A DNA stretch of 64,000 nucleotides from Symbiodinium natans (lineage: Eukaryota; Sar; Dinophyceae; Suessiales; Symbiodiniaceae): assembly GCA_905221605.1 (NCBI GenBank), contig CAJNDS010001079.1, positions 310,001 to 374,000 of the forward strand. Direction: 5' to 3'. Shown piece by piece: positions 1 to 8,895 of the stretch. Made by a program: the position numbers and the translations under genes. Under the pieces are notes generated by a model that worked only from the letters and a program-made list of their open reading frames with translations, was not told the DNA's origin and searched no databases. Numbering within the stretch: position 1 is the stretch's first letter; each line of letters begins with the position of its first letter.

Positions 1-1
1 G

Positions 2-2401
2 TTCCATGGATCGGCCAATGAGTCGAATGAGGAAAAAGGATCAGAGACTAGAGAATGGCTGGTTAAAGCAAAAAGGGCTGAGGAACAGCTCTCGAAGTTT
101 TTGGTCAAAGCAGCTCAAGTTCAGCAAATGGTACAAGAAAATACCGCGCTTGAGGCAGCAGAGGAGGTTGAGTTCCTGCAAACAAAAACAATCCCTACAC
201 AAGAAGCCACGCAAGAGCTGGAAAAGTGGAGGGAATCATTGTCGGACGAGGTGACGTCTTTGGTGAAAGAGTTGGAGGTGGTGGAACCAACCACTCAAGA
301 AAAGCTGGACAAATTGGCGGAAGAGCCTAATGCACCGGTGATTGAGTACGTTCCCAGTCTGGTGGTGTTTACCCGGAAGCAAGGGACAGGGAGGCGACGT
401 GCCCGTATCTGTGCATGTGGAAATTTTATTTCGTCAACGGCAGCTACAGAATATGAAGGGCCAAGGTCCCTCAGTCGTCACTCGCTGCACGCTCCAGGTT
501 TAGATTCAACTACATTCAGGTGTCAGGTGAGGCACGCAGCATATATGGTGTGGATCATCGCTGGCTTAGACATTTCCAAAGCTTTTCTGACGGCGCCGAT
601 GAATAGGGCGCAAAGAGAAGGGCGTCTGGTGGTGGTGCAGCCCCCAAGGGCGGCGGTGAAATTGGGTCTTTGCACAAAGGAGGAGCGGTGGATTGTGAGG
701 ACGGCCTTGTATGGTTTGGCCGAAAGTCCTGCAGCATGGGTGGAGCGGCGAGACCAACGTCTTCAAGGTATGTCTTGGGTGTCAAAGGATGGACAAGCAA
801 TGAGCTTTCAGAGGTCCAATGCAGACCCAAGTCTGTTCCTTATTATGGCACAAGAAAAGCCGGAAGGTGCAAGCAAGTTGGTAGGGACAATGGGTCTTTA
901 TGTGGATGATTTTTTGATGGCTGGGACTATGACAGTGCTCCGGGAAGCCTTGGAACAGATCAGGAAGGAGTGGAAAACTTCTGAACCCGAGTTCTGTGGT
1001 CCAGGCTGTGGTGATGGATTCCTGAAGTTTTTGGGTGTCCAAATCTGGTATCGAAATGGCAGCTTCTTTCTCAACCAGGAGGACTTCGTGAGAGATTTGC
1101 TGAACCGAAGAGGGTATCAGATTGATGAAACTGGAAAAGGTAGTAACCTGCCAATGGTGAAAGAAACTCCAGGTGAAGAAGAGGAGGTAGATATTCCTTC
1201 CTTGCGAGCGGCTCAAGGTGCCGTAGGGGAGTTCCTCTGGGTGGCAATCAAAACTCGACCTGATTTGGCTTTCTGCACAAGCCAGTTGTCTTTGTGGACA
1301 TCCCGAAGGCCGCGATTTGTGGTTAAAAAGGCTGAGGAGGTATTTCGATACCTTGCTGCAACTCCAACGTTAGGCCTGACGTTTGGAGCAATCGCAACAT
1401 GCGAAAAAGAAAGGAATGAGGTGTTGCGTTATGGGCGAGGCGTCAAGGTGGTGGAGTCCTACGCGGATGCTAGCTTTGCAGCAGGTGAAAACGAAAAGAG
1501 CCACTCAGGAGCGGTGGTGGTTTGGGGTGATTGCCCAGTGATGTGGGCAACACAGAGACAATCAACGGTGGCTTTAAGTACTGCTGAAGCTGAATTACAT
1601 GCGTCCATAGAGGGAGCAACGATGATTCAGTCGTGCACCCCTATAATTGCCGCTTTGGTTGGAACAGGTGAAGAATCGCTGCAAAAAGTGCTGTATACAG
1701 ATTCGGTTTCGACATGCTCAATCATTCAATATCCGGCTGGAAGCTGGAGGACAAGACACCTGAGAATTCGAGCAGCCGGTGTCAGGTCTCTGGTAGACCG
1801 TGGTTATATGGTGATCGCGCACCTTCGCGGTGAGTATATGATCGCTGACCTGTTGACCAAATTGATGAGTGGACAGGTGTATGCAAGGCAAAAGGCACTT
1901 TGGGGTCTCCGACTGTTGGTACAAGGGACTGACTTGAAGAGGGCCTCGCTTGCAATGGCGGTCATGATGGTGGCTGCATCTCTGCAAGGGATGGCAACTG
2001 GTGGAGAAGAAGTGTCAACTGCTGGTTTCTTTTGCTCAGAAGAAGGGGTGTGCAGGGTCGCCAACACATCTACGGTTATGGTTCTGGCTCAAGGTATTGA
2101 AATGCTCGTCAACAATTCAGACCTTGTTGCGTATTTGGTGGCAGCAATTATACTCTGGGAGTTGGCATGGTGCCTCTTTCGGCAGCTGTATAAAAGGCTG
2201 TGGGTTAAGAAAGTGGTGGTTATTCCTGCGAGTGCCACTTTGTATACAACAGTGGGTGGGAACTGTATGCACGCAAGCAGTGACTGTGATGTTCTGCGAT
2301 ATTCACAGCCCAGGGCTAAGACGCTTTGTAAGCATTGCCTCAAGGACGGCTGGGTGGTGAATGCCGAGTTCCTTGGTGAGGAACGGGCCGCTGGAACGTG
2401 A
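2..2401 (+). CDS. Copia-type retrotransposon polyprotein, 3' part (reverse transcriptase-RNase H), truncated by window edge
   Basis: The frame is already open at base 2, so the gag, protease and integrase parts lie to the left of the window. The visible 800 codons carry a Copia reverse transcriptase: LDISKAFLTAP (first catalytic Asp), ALYGLAESPAAW (Copia LYGLKQ-like motif) and LYVDDF (YVDD catalytic motif, near nt 895). RNase H follows with YADASF, then QSTVALSTAEAEL and the ADLLTKL-like end of Copia polyproteins (near nt 1850). About 160 further residues follow, which a standard Copia lacks: two hydrophobic stretches (about nt 1940-1990 and 2110-2190) and a Cys/His cluster near nt 2265-2340 (C-H-x4-C, later C-x2-H-C). 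No internal stop or frameshift was seen, so the copy may be young. Stop is TGA at 2399-2401. It is the only convincing + strand gene in the window. Confidence 0.93.
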   Translation, partial: FHGSANESNEEKGSETREWLVKAKRAEEQLSKFLVKAAQVQQMVQENTALEAAEEVEFLQTKTIPTQEATQELEKWRESLSDEVTSLVKELEVVEPTTQEKLDKLAEEPNAPVIEYVPSLVVFTRKQGTGRRRARICACGNFISSTAATEYEGPRSLSRHSLHAPGLDSTTFRCQVRHAAYMVWIIAGLDISKAFLTAPMNRAQREGRLVVVQPPRAAVKLGLCTKEERWIVRTALYGLAESPAAWVERRDQRLQGMSWVSKDGQAMSFQRSNADPSLFLIMAQEKPEGASKLVGTMGLYVDDFLMAGTMTVLREALEQIRKEWKTSEPEFCGPGCGDGFLKFLGVQIWYRNGSFFLNQEDFVRDLLNRRGYQIDETGKGSNLPMVKETPGEEEEVDIPSLRAAQGAVGEFLWVAIKTRPDLAFCTSQLSLWTSRRPRFVVKKAEEVFRYLAATPTLGLTFGAIATCEKERNEVLRYGRGVKVVESYADASFAAGENEKSHSGAVVVWGDCPVMWATQRQSTVALSTAEAELHASIEGATMIQSCTPIIAALVGTGEESLQKVLYTDSVSTCSIIQYPAGSWRTRHLRIRAAGVRSLVDRGYMVIAHLRGEYMIADLLTKLMSGQVYARQKALWGLRLLVQGTDLKRASLAMAVMMVAASLQGMATGGEEVSTAGFFCSEEGVCRVANTSTVMVLAQGIEMLVNNSDLVAYLVAAIILWELAWCLFRQLYKRLWVKKVVVIPASATLYTTVGGNCMHASSDCDVLRYSQPRAKTLCKHCLKDGWVVNAEFLGEERAAGT

Positions 2402-2802
2402 ATTTTTCAAGTGCGAGGTGAAAAAATCCTCAATGGTAAGGGATTCGGCCAATGAGCTGAAGGTTCGTCCTGGATGACGTAAAACCATAATGTGCATTTC
2501 AAGCAGCTGGCTGCTGCCTAAATGGCGGCTTTTGGCCAAAGATCTGCACCTCCAATGTGTCCTAGGAAATCCTAGGACAGGGGGAGTGCGGAGCTGCAGC
2601 TGGTATTGTAGAAAGGAGTTAGTGTTGGGAGTTGGAAGGGTCAACGTACCCGGAAATCTTTTATGGCTCAAGAACTTGGGCATGCGCCTTGAAGAAAGAA
2701 GTGTGTGTTGGTTTTGGTTTGGTGTTGGTTGGTCCAGGGGATCAAGGGCTTCTGTTGGGGTTGACTGTTTTGTTCCCTGTCCTCCTTCGGTTGCCCCCCG
2801 TA
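2402..2802. other. 3' flank of the Copia element, possible LTR
   Basis: Non-coding sequence between the retroelement stop codon and the first telomere-like tract. A 3' LTR would be expected here, but the 5' LTR is outside the window, so the repeat cannot be shown. No gene is visible. Confidence 0.35.
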
Positions 2803-2890
2803 CCCTAAACCCTAAACCCTAAACCCTAAACCCTAAACCCTAAACCCTAAACCCTAAACCCTAAACCCTAACTAAACCCTAAACCCTAAA
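2803..2890 (-). repeat. Interstitial telomere-like tract (CCCTAAA)n
   Basis: About 12 nearly perfect CCCTAAA units on the + strand directly downstream of the retroelement. The unit matches the plant/dinoflagellate telomere repeat TTTAGGG, but unique DNA lies on both sides, so this is not a chromosome end. Confidence 0.95.
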
Positions 2891-2999
2891 ATTAGGCCTT
2901 TTGGCATCGTGCTGCGGGCTTATGAGGCATTAGGTGGGGCCTAGGCAGGTTGTCATCTGAGTCGTTGTTGCCAGGCCTTGCGGCAAGGACAAGCATCCT

Positions 3000-3560
3000 C
3001 AACCGGCCCAAAACAGAGTTACCTAGGTCTCCACAAGAGCCTGCCTTTGCCCAAGTCTACAGAATTAAACTCCTAAACTCAACCCTAAACCCTAAACGCT
3101 AAACCCTAAACCCCTAACCCCTAAACCCTAACCAAACCCCTAAATGGCCTGTTCTCACACAAGTTCTGCTCCTGTCTTGGGCACCCTAGCACCACAGGGG
3201 AAAAAACCGAATCCAAGGGGAAGCATTGTAGCAGGGGGCCCCTAAACCCTAAACCCTAAACCCTAAACCCTAAACCCTAAACCCTAAACCCCAAAAAACC
3301 CTAAAAAACCCTAAACCCTAAACCCTAAACCCTAAACCCAAAATCCTAAACCCTAAACCCTATCTTTAGCACGCCGCAAGCCTTACAACTCAAACCCTAA
3401 ACCCTACGCCCCTAAACCCTAAGCCCTAATGTGCCCAGAACTCAAACCTGAAACTTGAGCCGCGCCCTGTTTGCATGTTGAATTTGTCAGGGTTTAGGGT
3501 TTAGGGTTTAGGGTTTAGGGTTTAGGGCTTAGGGCTTAGGGTTTAGGGTTTAGGGTTTCG
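3000..3560. repeat. Cluster of telomere-like tracts in both orientations
   Basis: CCCTAAA tracts (about 3080-3140 and 3240-3360) are followed by a TTTAGGG tract in the opposite orientation (3490-3557). Short non-repetitive islands between them show no clear coding frame. Confidence 0.9.
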
Positions 3561-3774
3561 GGGCCTCATGGCTTGTCGGAGCCCGGACACTCGGAAACCA
3601 GCTTAGGATACCAGAATAGAATGGCACACCATAACACAAAAGCTTAATGCCACGTATTGAAATACAAGACACAAGACAACATGTAGAACACATTCTGTAG
3701 AATATTAAACACAAGCCCTGAGGAAAACCATTCCTGTGGAAAGGGCTTTTTCGCATCCTGTTGCGAAGACTTCG

Positions 3775-3825
3775 TCTGTGTGTGTGTGTGTGTCTCTGCG
3801 TGTGTGTGTGTATGTGTGTGTATGC
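3775..3825. repeat. (TG)n microsatellite
   Basis: TG dinucleotide run with a few interruptions, lying just downstream of the stop codon of the minus-strand transporter gene, presumably in its 3' UTR. Confidence 0.9.
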
Positions 3826-3838
3826 GATTGATGTTGTT

Positions 3839-5468
3839 CTAGGCGAAGGTTCGGGTGTCGCCCTCGGCCGATGATTGATCATCAGCGTCCATGTCGATCT
3901 CCTCCGCGTCACCCAGGAACAGATAGGCGAGCCCACCTACAGTGAACACGGTGGCACCGATGATCCAAACCTTAGTTGTCCAGTACCTAGGGGGAACTAA
4001 AGGTTAATCTTTGGGGTTCTAAGGGGATTAGATTACCCCAAAAAAGTTAAAGGTTACCTACTCTACTACTAAGAAACTGTGGCCCACGATCCGGTCGCAT
4101 TGAGCACTGCGCCAGTGACGACGTTGCCCACGATGCCGGGGATGGTTGCGATGGTGTTCGATACTCCCATCACCTGGCCACAGTACCTTGGTACCCCAGT
4201 AACCATCTTGTAATAAAGGCACCCTTTGTTGGGCTGGTGAATTTATAAGGGAACCTTGAAACAAAAAAAGGGGAAAAGGGTACCACTGGGCTACCAAGAT
4301 ACTTGGGGCTCAGGTCAATGATGTTGACCCAGTACCCACTCTGCGCGAACCGACAGAAGAACAGCCCGATCGAGAGCACCGTGATCGCGTGCGTCGTGTC
4401 GTGGACCCCACTCAGAATCACCAGGCACACCGCGGGCAGCAGCAGCCCAATGCTGTTCATCAGCTTGCGCACGACACTGCGCTTGCCCCATCGTCGGATC
4501 AAATAGTCTGAGAGGACACCACTGACGTAGATACCACAGACAGCACATACATACGGTATCGTCAAAACGTACGGCTTCATGTAGAGATCGGTCTTGAGCA
4601 CTTTCTGGCAGTATTTGGGCAGCCAGCCCAGCAGGACATACCAGCCGTAGTTCACACACGTGTGCGCAATGAACACTGCGATGAAGGCGCGCTTCTTGAA
4701 GCAGACACGCCACGGCCATCGTGTTCCGGCCCCAGTGTGGTTCAGCTGGCGCGTACGCACTAGATACCTTTTCTCTTCCTCAGAGATGAGCGGGTGAGAT
4801 TCAGGATCCTTGCTGCCGAAGATCAGAAACAGCACCTGCCAGACTGCCGAGAAGATTGCGAAGGTGATGAAAATCCACTTCCAGCTCAAGGCGTGACCAA
4901 TCACTGGCGACAGTGAAAGCGCCAGGATCATGCCGAGGTCCTGCCCACTGCTCTGTACGTTGACGAGCCGCGTGATCTCGTGCTCGGGGTACCAGCGGCT
5001 GGCGAGGTTATGCAGCACAGGCATCGTCATGCCCTCTCCGAGCCCCATCCCTACGCGGCTCGCGATCAGCAGCCCATACACCGGCTCAGTGAAGACGGTG
5101 CTGATGTCGAAGATCGTCCACACGAAGACAGCGCACAGGAGCACAATCTTCCCGCCCACCTTGTGCGCCCACCAGCCACCGAAGATCTGAGTGCAGATGT
5201 ATCCATAGAAGAAGGACGCAAGGATCCAGCCTTGCTTCGAGTCGTTGCCTTTCACCGATGGAAAGTCTAGCACAGCGATGCCGATGTTTGTGCGGTCGGC
5301 GTAGCAGACAATCATGGCGCAGGCGAGCTGTGCGGCGATGAGGTAGCGCCAGCGCGGCCCGCGGCAGCACGGCACGTCGCCTTCGCACTCCGGGCGCTGA
5401 GCCACCTCTGCCAGCGGCGCGTGCTCATCGAGCTGGACGTGCCCAAGGGTCTCTCCCTTCTCAGGCAT
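3839..5468 (-). CDS. MFS anion/organic-anion transporter of the SLC17 (ACS) type, three exons
   Basis: Exons 5468-4303, 4186-4078 and 3970-3839 join in frame to 468 codons, the usual MFS length with 12 membrane segments. TM1 carries CYADRTNIGIAV and the TM2-3 loop GGWWAHKVGGK, as in SLC17/PHT4-type anion:cation symporters. TM4 has RVGMGLGEGM, followed by LHNLASRWYPEHE. Exon 1 ends in NIIDLSPK; exon 2 continues YCGQVMGVSNTIATIPGIVG, the classic TM11 region; exon 3 supplies TM12 and an acidic tail ending in TRTFA. The start Met at 5468 has a Tyr/Cys-poor hydrophilic N-tail and a CAG acceptor 11 nt upstream. Both introns look like introner insertions. Substrate cannot be told from sequence; phosphate, glutamate or organic anions are the family options. 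Confidence 0.93.
3971..4077 (-). mobile_element. Introner-like element forming MFS intron 2 (GT-AG)
   Basis: This 107-nt intron starts GTTT and is followed by GTTT at the start of exon 3, a perfect 4-nt direct repeat. After the repeat the element begins CTTAGT and ends ACTAAG, with imperfect inverted ends running to an inner TTTGGGG/CCCCAAA pair. Removing it joins GSWAT to VWIIGATVF, as expected for this family. No telomere tract inside. Confidence 0.8.
4187..4302 (-). mobile_element. Introner-like element, family A, forming MFS intron 1 (GT-AG)
   Basis: This 116-nt intron is flanked by GTAT (donor side) and GTAC (after the acceptor). The element itself has inverted ends CTTGGTAGCCCAGTGGTACC and, at the other end, the reverse complement of CTTGGTACCCCAGTAACC. 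Excision restores the reading frame SPK-YCGQ. It has no telomere repeats, so it serves as an 'empty' reference copy for the family. Confidence 0.85.
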
Positions 5469-5478
5469 AGGTTATTGC

Positions 5479-5491
5479 CTGATTGAAAAAC
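5479..5491 (-). promoter_or_regulatory. Possible splice or spliced-leader acceptor upstream of the MFS start codon
   Basis: A short pyrimidine run (CTGTTTTTC) followed by AATCAG lies 11 nt before the ATG. In dinoflagellates mRNAs commonly receive a trans-spliced leader at such an AG; it could equally be a normal 5' UTR intron acceptor. Confidence 0.4.
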
Positions 5492-5740
5492 AGGCTTAAG
5501 TCTCCATGCCCGGATATCGGAGCTGAACAAAAAAAAGTGTTGATGGCTTGCTCGATCCAGCAGGAGCATGGTTGCTTGTGGCATCGAGGTGGGTCCTTTA
5601 TCCTGCCGGGCCCCACTTCGACACTTCGAGCGTACAGGGGTTCTACCGAGATGAGGCCTTTTGCACTCAGAGCTATGAATCTGGGTCCTGCGAAGCAAAA
5701 CACGATGATGCCCACAGATCGCGGGATGTTCCTGGGCTTG

Positions 5741-5830
5741 GAGGGTTTAGGGTTTAGGGTGTAGGGTTTAGGGTTTCGGGTTTAGGGTTTAGGGGTTAGG
5801 GTTTAGGGTTTAGGGTTTAGGGTTCAGGGC
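5741..5830 (+). repeat. Telomere-like tract (TTTAGGG)n, degenerate
   Basis: About 11 TTTAGGG-type units with GTAGGG and TTTCGGG variants, immediately upstream (5' side) of the transporter gene. Confidence 0.9.
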
Positions 5831-5882
5831 ATAGGGCAGGAGAGAAGGTGGGAGGGGGTATCCGTTTGCTCGAAAGGTTTGC

Positions 5883-5955
5883 CTGCAGGTACGTGCAGGC
5901 TTTTGGTGTTAGCTAGCTGCGCCAGAACCTTGCGAGCCTTTCCGGCAGAGATGGC
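5883..5955 (-). CDS. Candidate orphan exon, soluble peptide AISAGKARKVLAQLANTKSL...
   Basis: A 73-nt island with a TTTAG|GCC acceptor and a G|GCAA donor. The 4-nt repeat rule seen in other introns holds at three of four bases (GCCA after the acceptor, GCAA at the donor). The open frame gives 24 residues rich in Ala, Lys and Leu. No family recognised. The rest of the gene was not found. Confidence 0.35.
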
Positions 5956-6139
5956 CTAAAGCGAAACCAGACTCACAGTATCTCTCAGTCACTCATTGCA
6001 TGGGGTGTAGGGCTCTTTTGATTTACATCTTAAGACTTCTATCCTCAGGCATAGAATAGAGTGCCGCAGCTGCTGGTACCACCAGGAGTTCTGGAGAGCC
6101 AGCCTTCAGGGTACGGAACCTGGATTCTAATCACCTGCT

Positions 6140-6660
6140 GCTCGAGTCAACAACCCCTAAACCCCTAAACCCCTAGACCCCTAAACCCTTTACCCTAAAC
6201 CCTAAACCCTAAACCCTAAACCCTAAACCCTAAACCCCTAAACCCCTAAACCCTAAACCCTAAACCCTAAACCCTGAAGCCCAAACCCCAATCGAATGTA
6301 CCCAAGGGATCCGAACTCGCACGAAGGTTGTAGCCCTACATTTAAGGGGTGTAAGGAGGGACCCCTTACCCCTATATAACCCCTATATATATATATATAT
6401 ATATCTCTATATATATATATCTTTTATAGTCCCTACAGACCTAGGTAGCCGCTAAGTGGCCCCTGAATGGGTCCCTCCTTTCGTCCCTTGATGCAAGGTT
6501 TTTCCCTCAGCCGGCCTTTCAAGAGGGTCACCGAATCTTAGGTGTCCGAAGTAGCGTAGAAGTCCCGCCTTGACCCCTAAACCCTAAACCCTAAACCCTA
6601 AACCCTAAACCCGAAACCCTAAACCCGAAACCCTCAACCCTAAACCCTAAACCCCGAGGC
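6140..6660. repeat. Telomere-like tracts with an AT microsatellite
   Basis: CCCTAAA tracts at about 6150-6280 and 6570-6655, with a (TA)n run near 6385-6420 in the unique island between them. No coding frame is convincing in the island. Confidence 0.85.
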
Positions 6661-6678
6661 CGAGCTCCCAAAAAGCAC

Positions 6679-6742
6679 CCTTGCATCCCGGGTGCCGCAG
6701 CTGCAGCAGCGCGTCCAGGCCCAGGTGATTGTACGGGTTCGC
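6679..6742 (-). CDS. Candidate orphan exon (ANPYNHLGLDALLQLRHPGC)
   Basis: A 64-nt island bordered by CCAG|GCGA and G|GTGC. The frame reads ANPYNHLGLDALLQLRHPGC, a protein-like composition flanked on both sides by telomere-like repeat. Not assigned to a family; an alternative frame cannot be excluded. Confidence 0.3.
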
Positions 6743-6764
6743 CTGGCGTCGCACTCTGGAGACT

Positions 6765-7860
6765 TAGGGTTTAGAGTTTAGGGTTTAGGGTTTAGTGGTT
6801 TGGGGTGTTGGATTTTTAGGGCTGAGGGTTGAGGGCTTATGGGGTTCATAGGGTTTGTAGGGGTTCAGGTTCGGGGTTTAGGGCTGAGGGTTTAGGGTTT
6901 CTAGGGTTGATAGGGTTCAGGGGGTTTATAGCTGAACGGGTTTATAGGTGTTTTATAGGGTGTATGGGGTCAAGGGTTCTCCCAACGGCAAACGAAACCC
7001 TGGAGTAGGAAGGGAATGCTGGGGCCTTAAGAGGCTTCGGGGCTGTAGGAAGGATTGGGTTTGGCTTTGGGCGTTTAGGGCTTGGTAATTCCGCAGCTTG
7101 GAGGCTTGCAATACCGAGCAACTAAACCGAACTGAACCCCTCAAAAACATTCACCCGCATATTGTGATTTTGTTTGTGGCAAAGATGTTATATAAATGCT
7201 TTGCTTTAGTCGGGTATGTATCAGATTTCATTTCTTCTTCAACCTATATACATGGTATTAAGTTCCTGAAGCCTGAAACGTGCCAAAAAAAAACGAAATT
7301 TACATACGCCCCAGGAGCTGCGGATCTCAGCCCTGAGAATTTTCGGGTTTGGGGTTTGGACTTCAGGGTTCAGGGGCTTCTAAGCCCTGAACCCGAACCT
7401 TATCAAGCGCACGGTCCAGCGTGCAGGTTAGGGTTTGGGTAGGCTACCTCAGGGGTGTCCAGGGTCGGTTCAGGTTTACGGTTCGAGGGTCTCAGGGTCT
7501 AAGGGTCTAAGGGTCTAGGGTCTAGGGTTTAGGGTTTAAGGATTCTATTCACCTGCAGATTAGTAGAAACTACCCTTTAGTTTGTTTATAAATAAAGCTG
7601 TAGGTAAAGAGGGTGCCAGGTAGGGCTTCAGGCCCTAAACCCAAAACCCTAAACCCAAAAACCCCAAACCCCAAACCCTAAACCCTAAACCCTGCATAAG
7701 CTCAGAGGCACAAGCATGCTGGGGGTCGCACCCATTCCTCCATCGTGAACGCCTGCCCCGAAGCAGGTCATACAGGCAAAGAGTGGGTTTAGGGTTTAGG
7801 GTTTAGGGCTAAGAGTTTGGGGTTTAGGGTTTAGGGTTGCAAACAGGATGATACCAACTA
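6765..7860. repeat. Degenerate telomere-like sequence with short unique islands
   Basis: Mostly decayed TTTAGGG/CCCTAAA-derived sequence (for example 6765-6960, 7330-7540, 7630-7695, 7785-7840). The 7080-7330 island is AT-rich with no gene I can support. A short minus-strand frame near 7720-7770 (AFTMEEWVRPPACLCL) could be an exon, but this is weak. Confidence 0.6.
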
Positions 7861-8008
7861 TGCATGCTGCTGTACTCTACGGCACTGCAGCGGCCACAGA
7901 TTGCATTTCAAGAGCTGGAAGGATGCCAAAAGGCAACTTGCATCTCTCACGTCGCCAAAGGCTGGTCGGAATTGGACTATGAAGTCTCAAGTCCAGCCGA
8001 CGGACTAT

Positions 8009-8090
8009 ATGAAGTACGGCTTACATTCCTTGTATCCCCAAAAAAGACACCTAATACATACACTCACCCATCTTCAAAAAGGAACCTTAT
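8009..8090. repeat. Dispersed repeat, copy 1 (partner at 63927-64000)
   Basis: Begins ATGAAGTACGG and ends TCAAAAAGGAA, with CTTGTATCCCCAAAA in the middle. The same order of motifs recurs at the right end of the window, 56 kb away, so this is a dispersed element of unknown type. Confidence 0.6.
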
Positions 8091-8214
8091 ATACACTGTT
8101 TCATATAATGCCATCAGCGAAGACTGAAGACAGAAATGACAACCTGGCACAAGATGGCCATGCAACGCCTGCAAGGTCCGGCGTCATGCCCACTTGTCCT
8201 AAAGCTACCTGCTG

Positions 8215-8890
8215 ACCCATGGGGTCCGAAAATAAGGGGACCCCGAATATTGTCCCCAAATAGCAGGATTCCCTTATAGGACCCCAAGAAGGCACCACCT
8301 AATTTTCGGAAGCCCCCTCATTGGAAAGTGCCACAAGAGCGGGCAATCTGGACTACCCTGACACCCAGCTTCTCAGCCGCGCCGGCGTGGCGGCACATAG
8401 GTCGTGCCTGGGTTCAAGAGCTGCACTGGGCTTAGGGGTCAGGGTTTAGGGTTTTAGGGCTTGGGGTTTAGGGTTTAGGGTTGAGGGTTTAGGGTTTGCA
8501 TCAATCCTAAACCCTAAACCCACTTGCTGCACTGGCAGGAAATTCACATGCATATGAGGACAGCAAACAACCTTGACGATATGTCCAGACTTACCCAAGG
8601 GCAAAAACGGGGACCTACACAATGTCCCAGGCCTACAGCCTAAGCCCTAAAACCATAAAACCTGTAGGAGGCTTCTGTAGGAATGCACATGGCCCAATCC
8701 TCGCCAGAAACGCAAGTCTGCAACACCCGAAGAAGCTCCGGTTCAGCTTGGTCCAGGCTTTGGGCTTTTGGGGGTTTAGGGTTTAGGGTTTAGGGTTTAG
8801 GGTTTAGGGTTTAGGGTTTAGGGTTTAGGGTTTAGGGTTTAGGGTTTAGGGGTTTGGGGTTTGGGGTTTGGGGTTTGGGGTTTAGAGCTT
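8215..8890. repeat. MITE-like island and telomere-like tracts
   Basis: A G/C-run-rich island (8215-8330, GGGGTCC...GGACCCC type, similar in style to 23690-23800) is followed by mixed telomere-like tracts at 8430-8520 and a clean TTTAGGG tract at 8770-8885. No gene seen. Confidence 0.6.
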
Positions 8891-8895
8891 AGTAT

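Noticed and set aside
7098-7442. 114-codon plus frame (MEACNTEQLNR...)
   Set aside because: It runs into degenerate telomere repeat (PEPEPYQAHG) and shows no motif.
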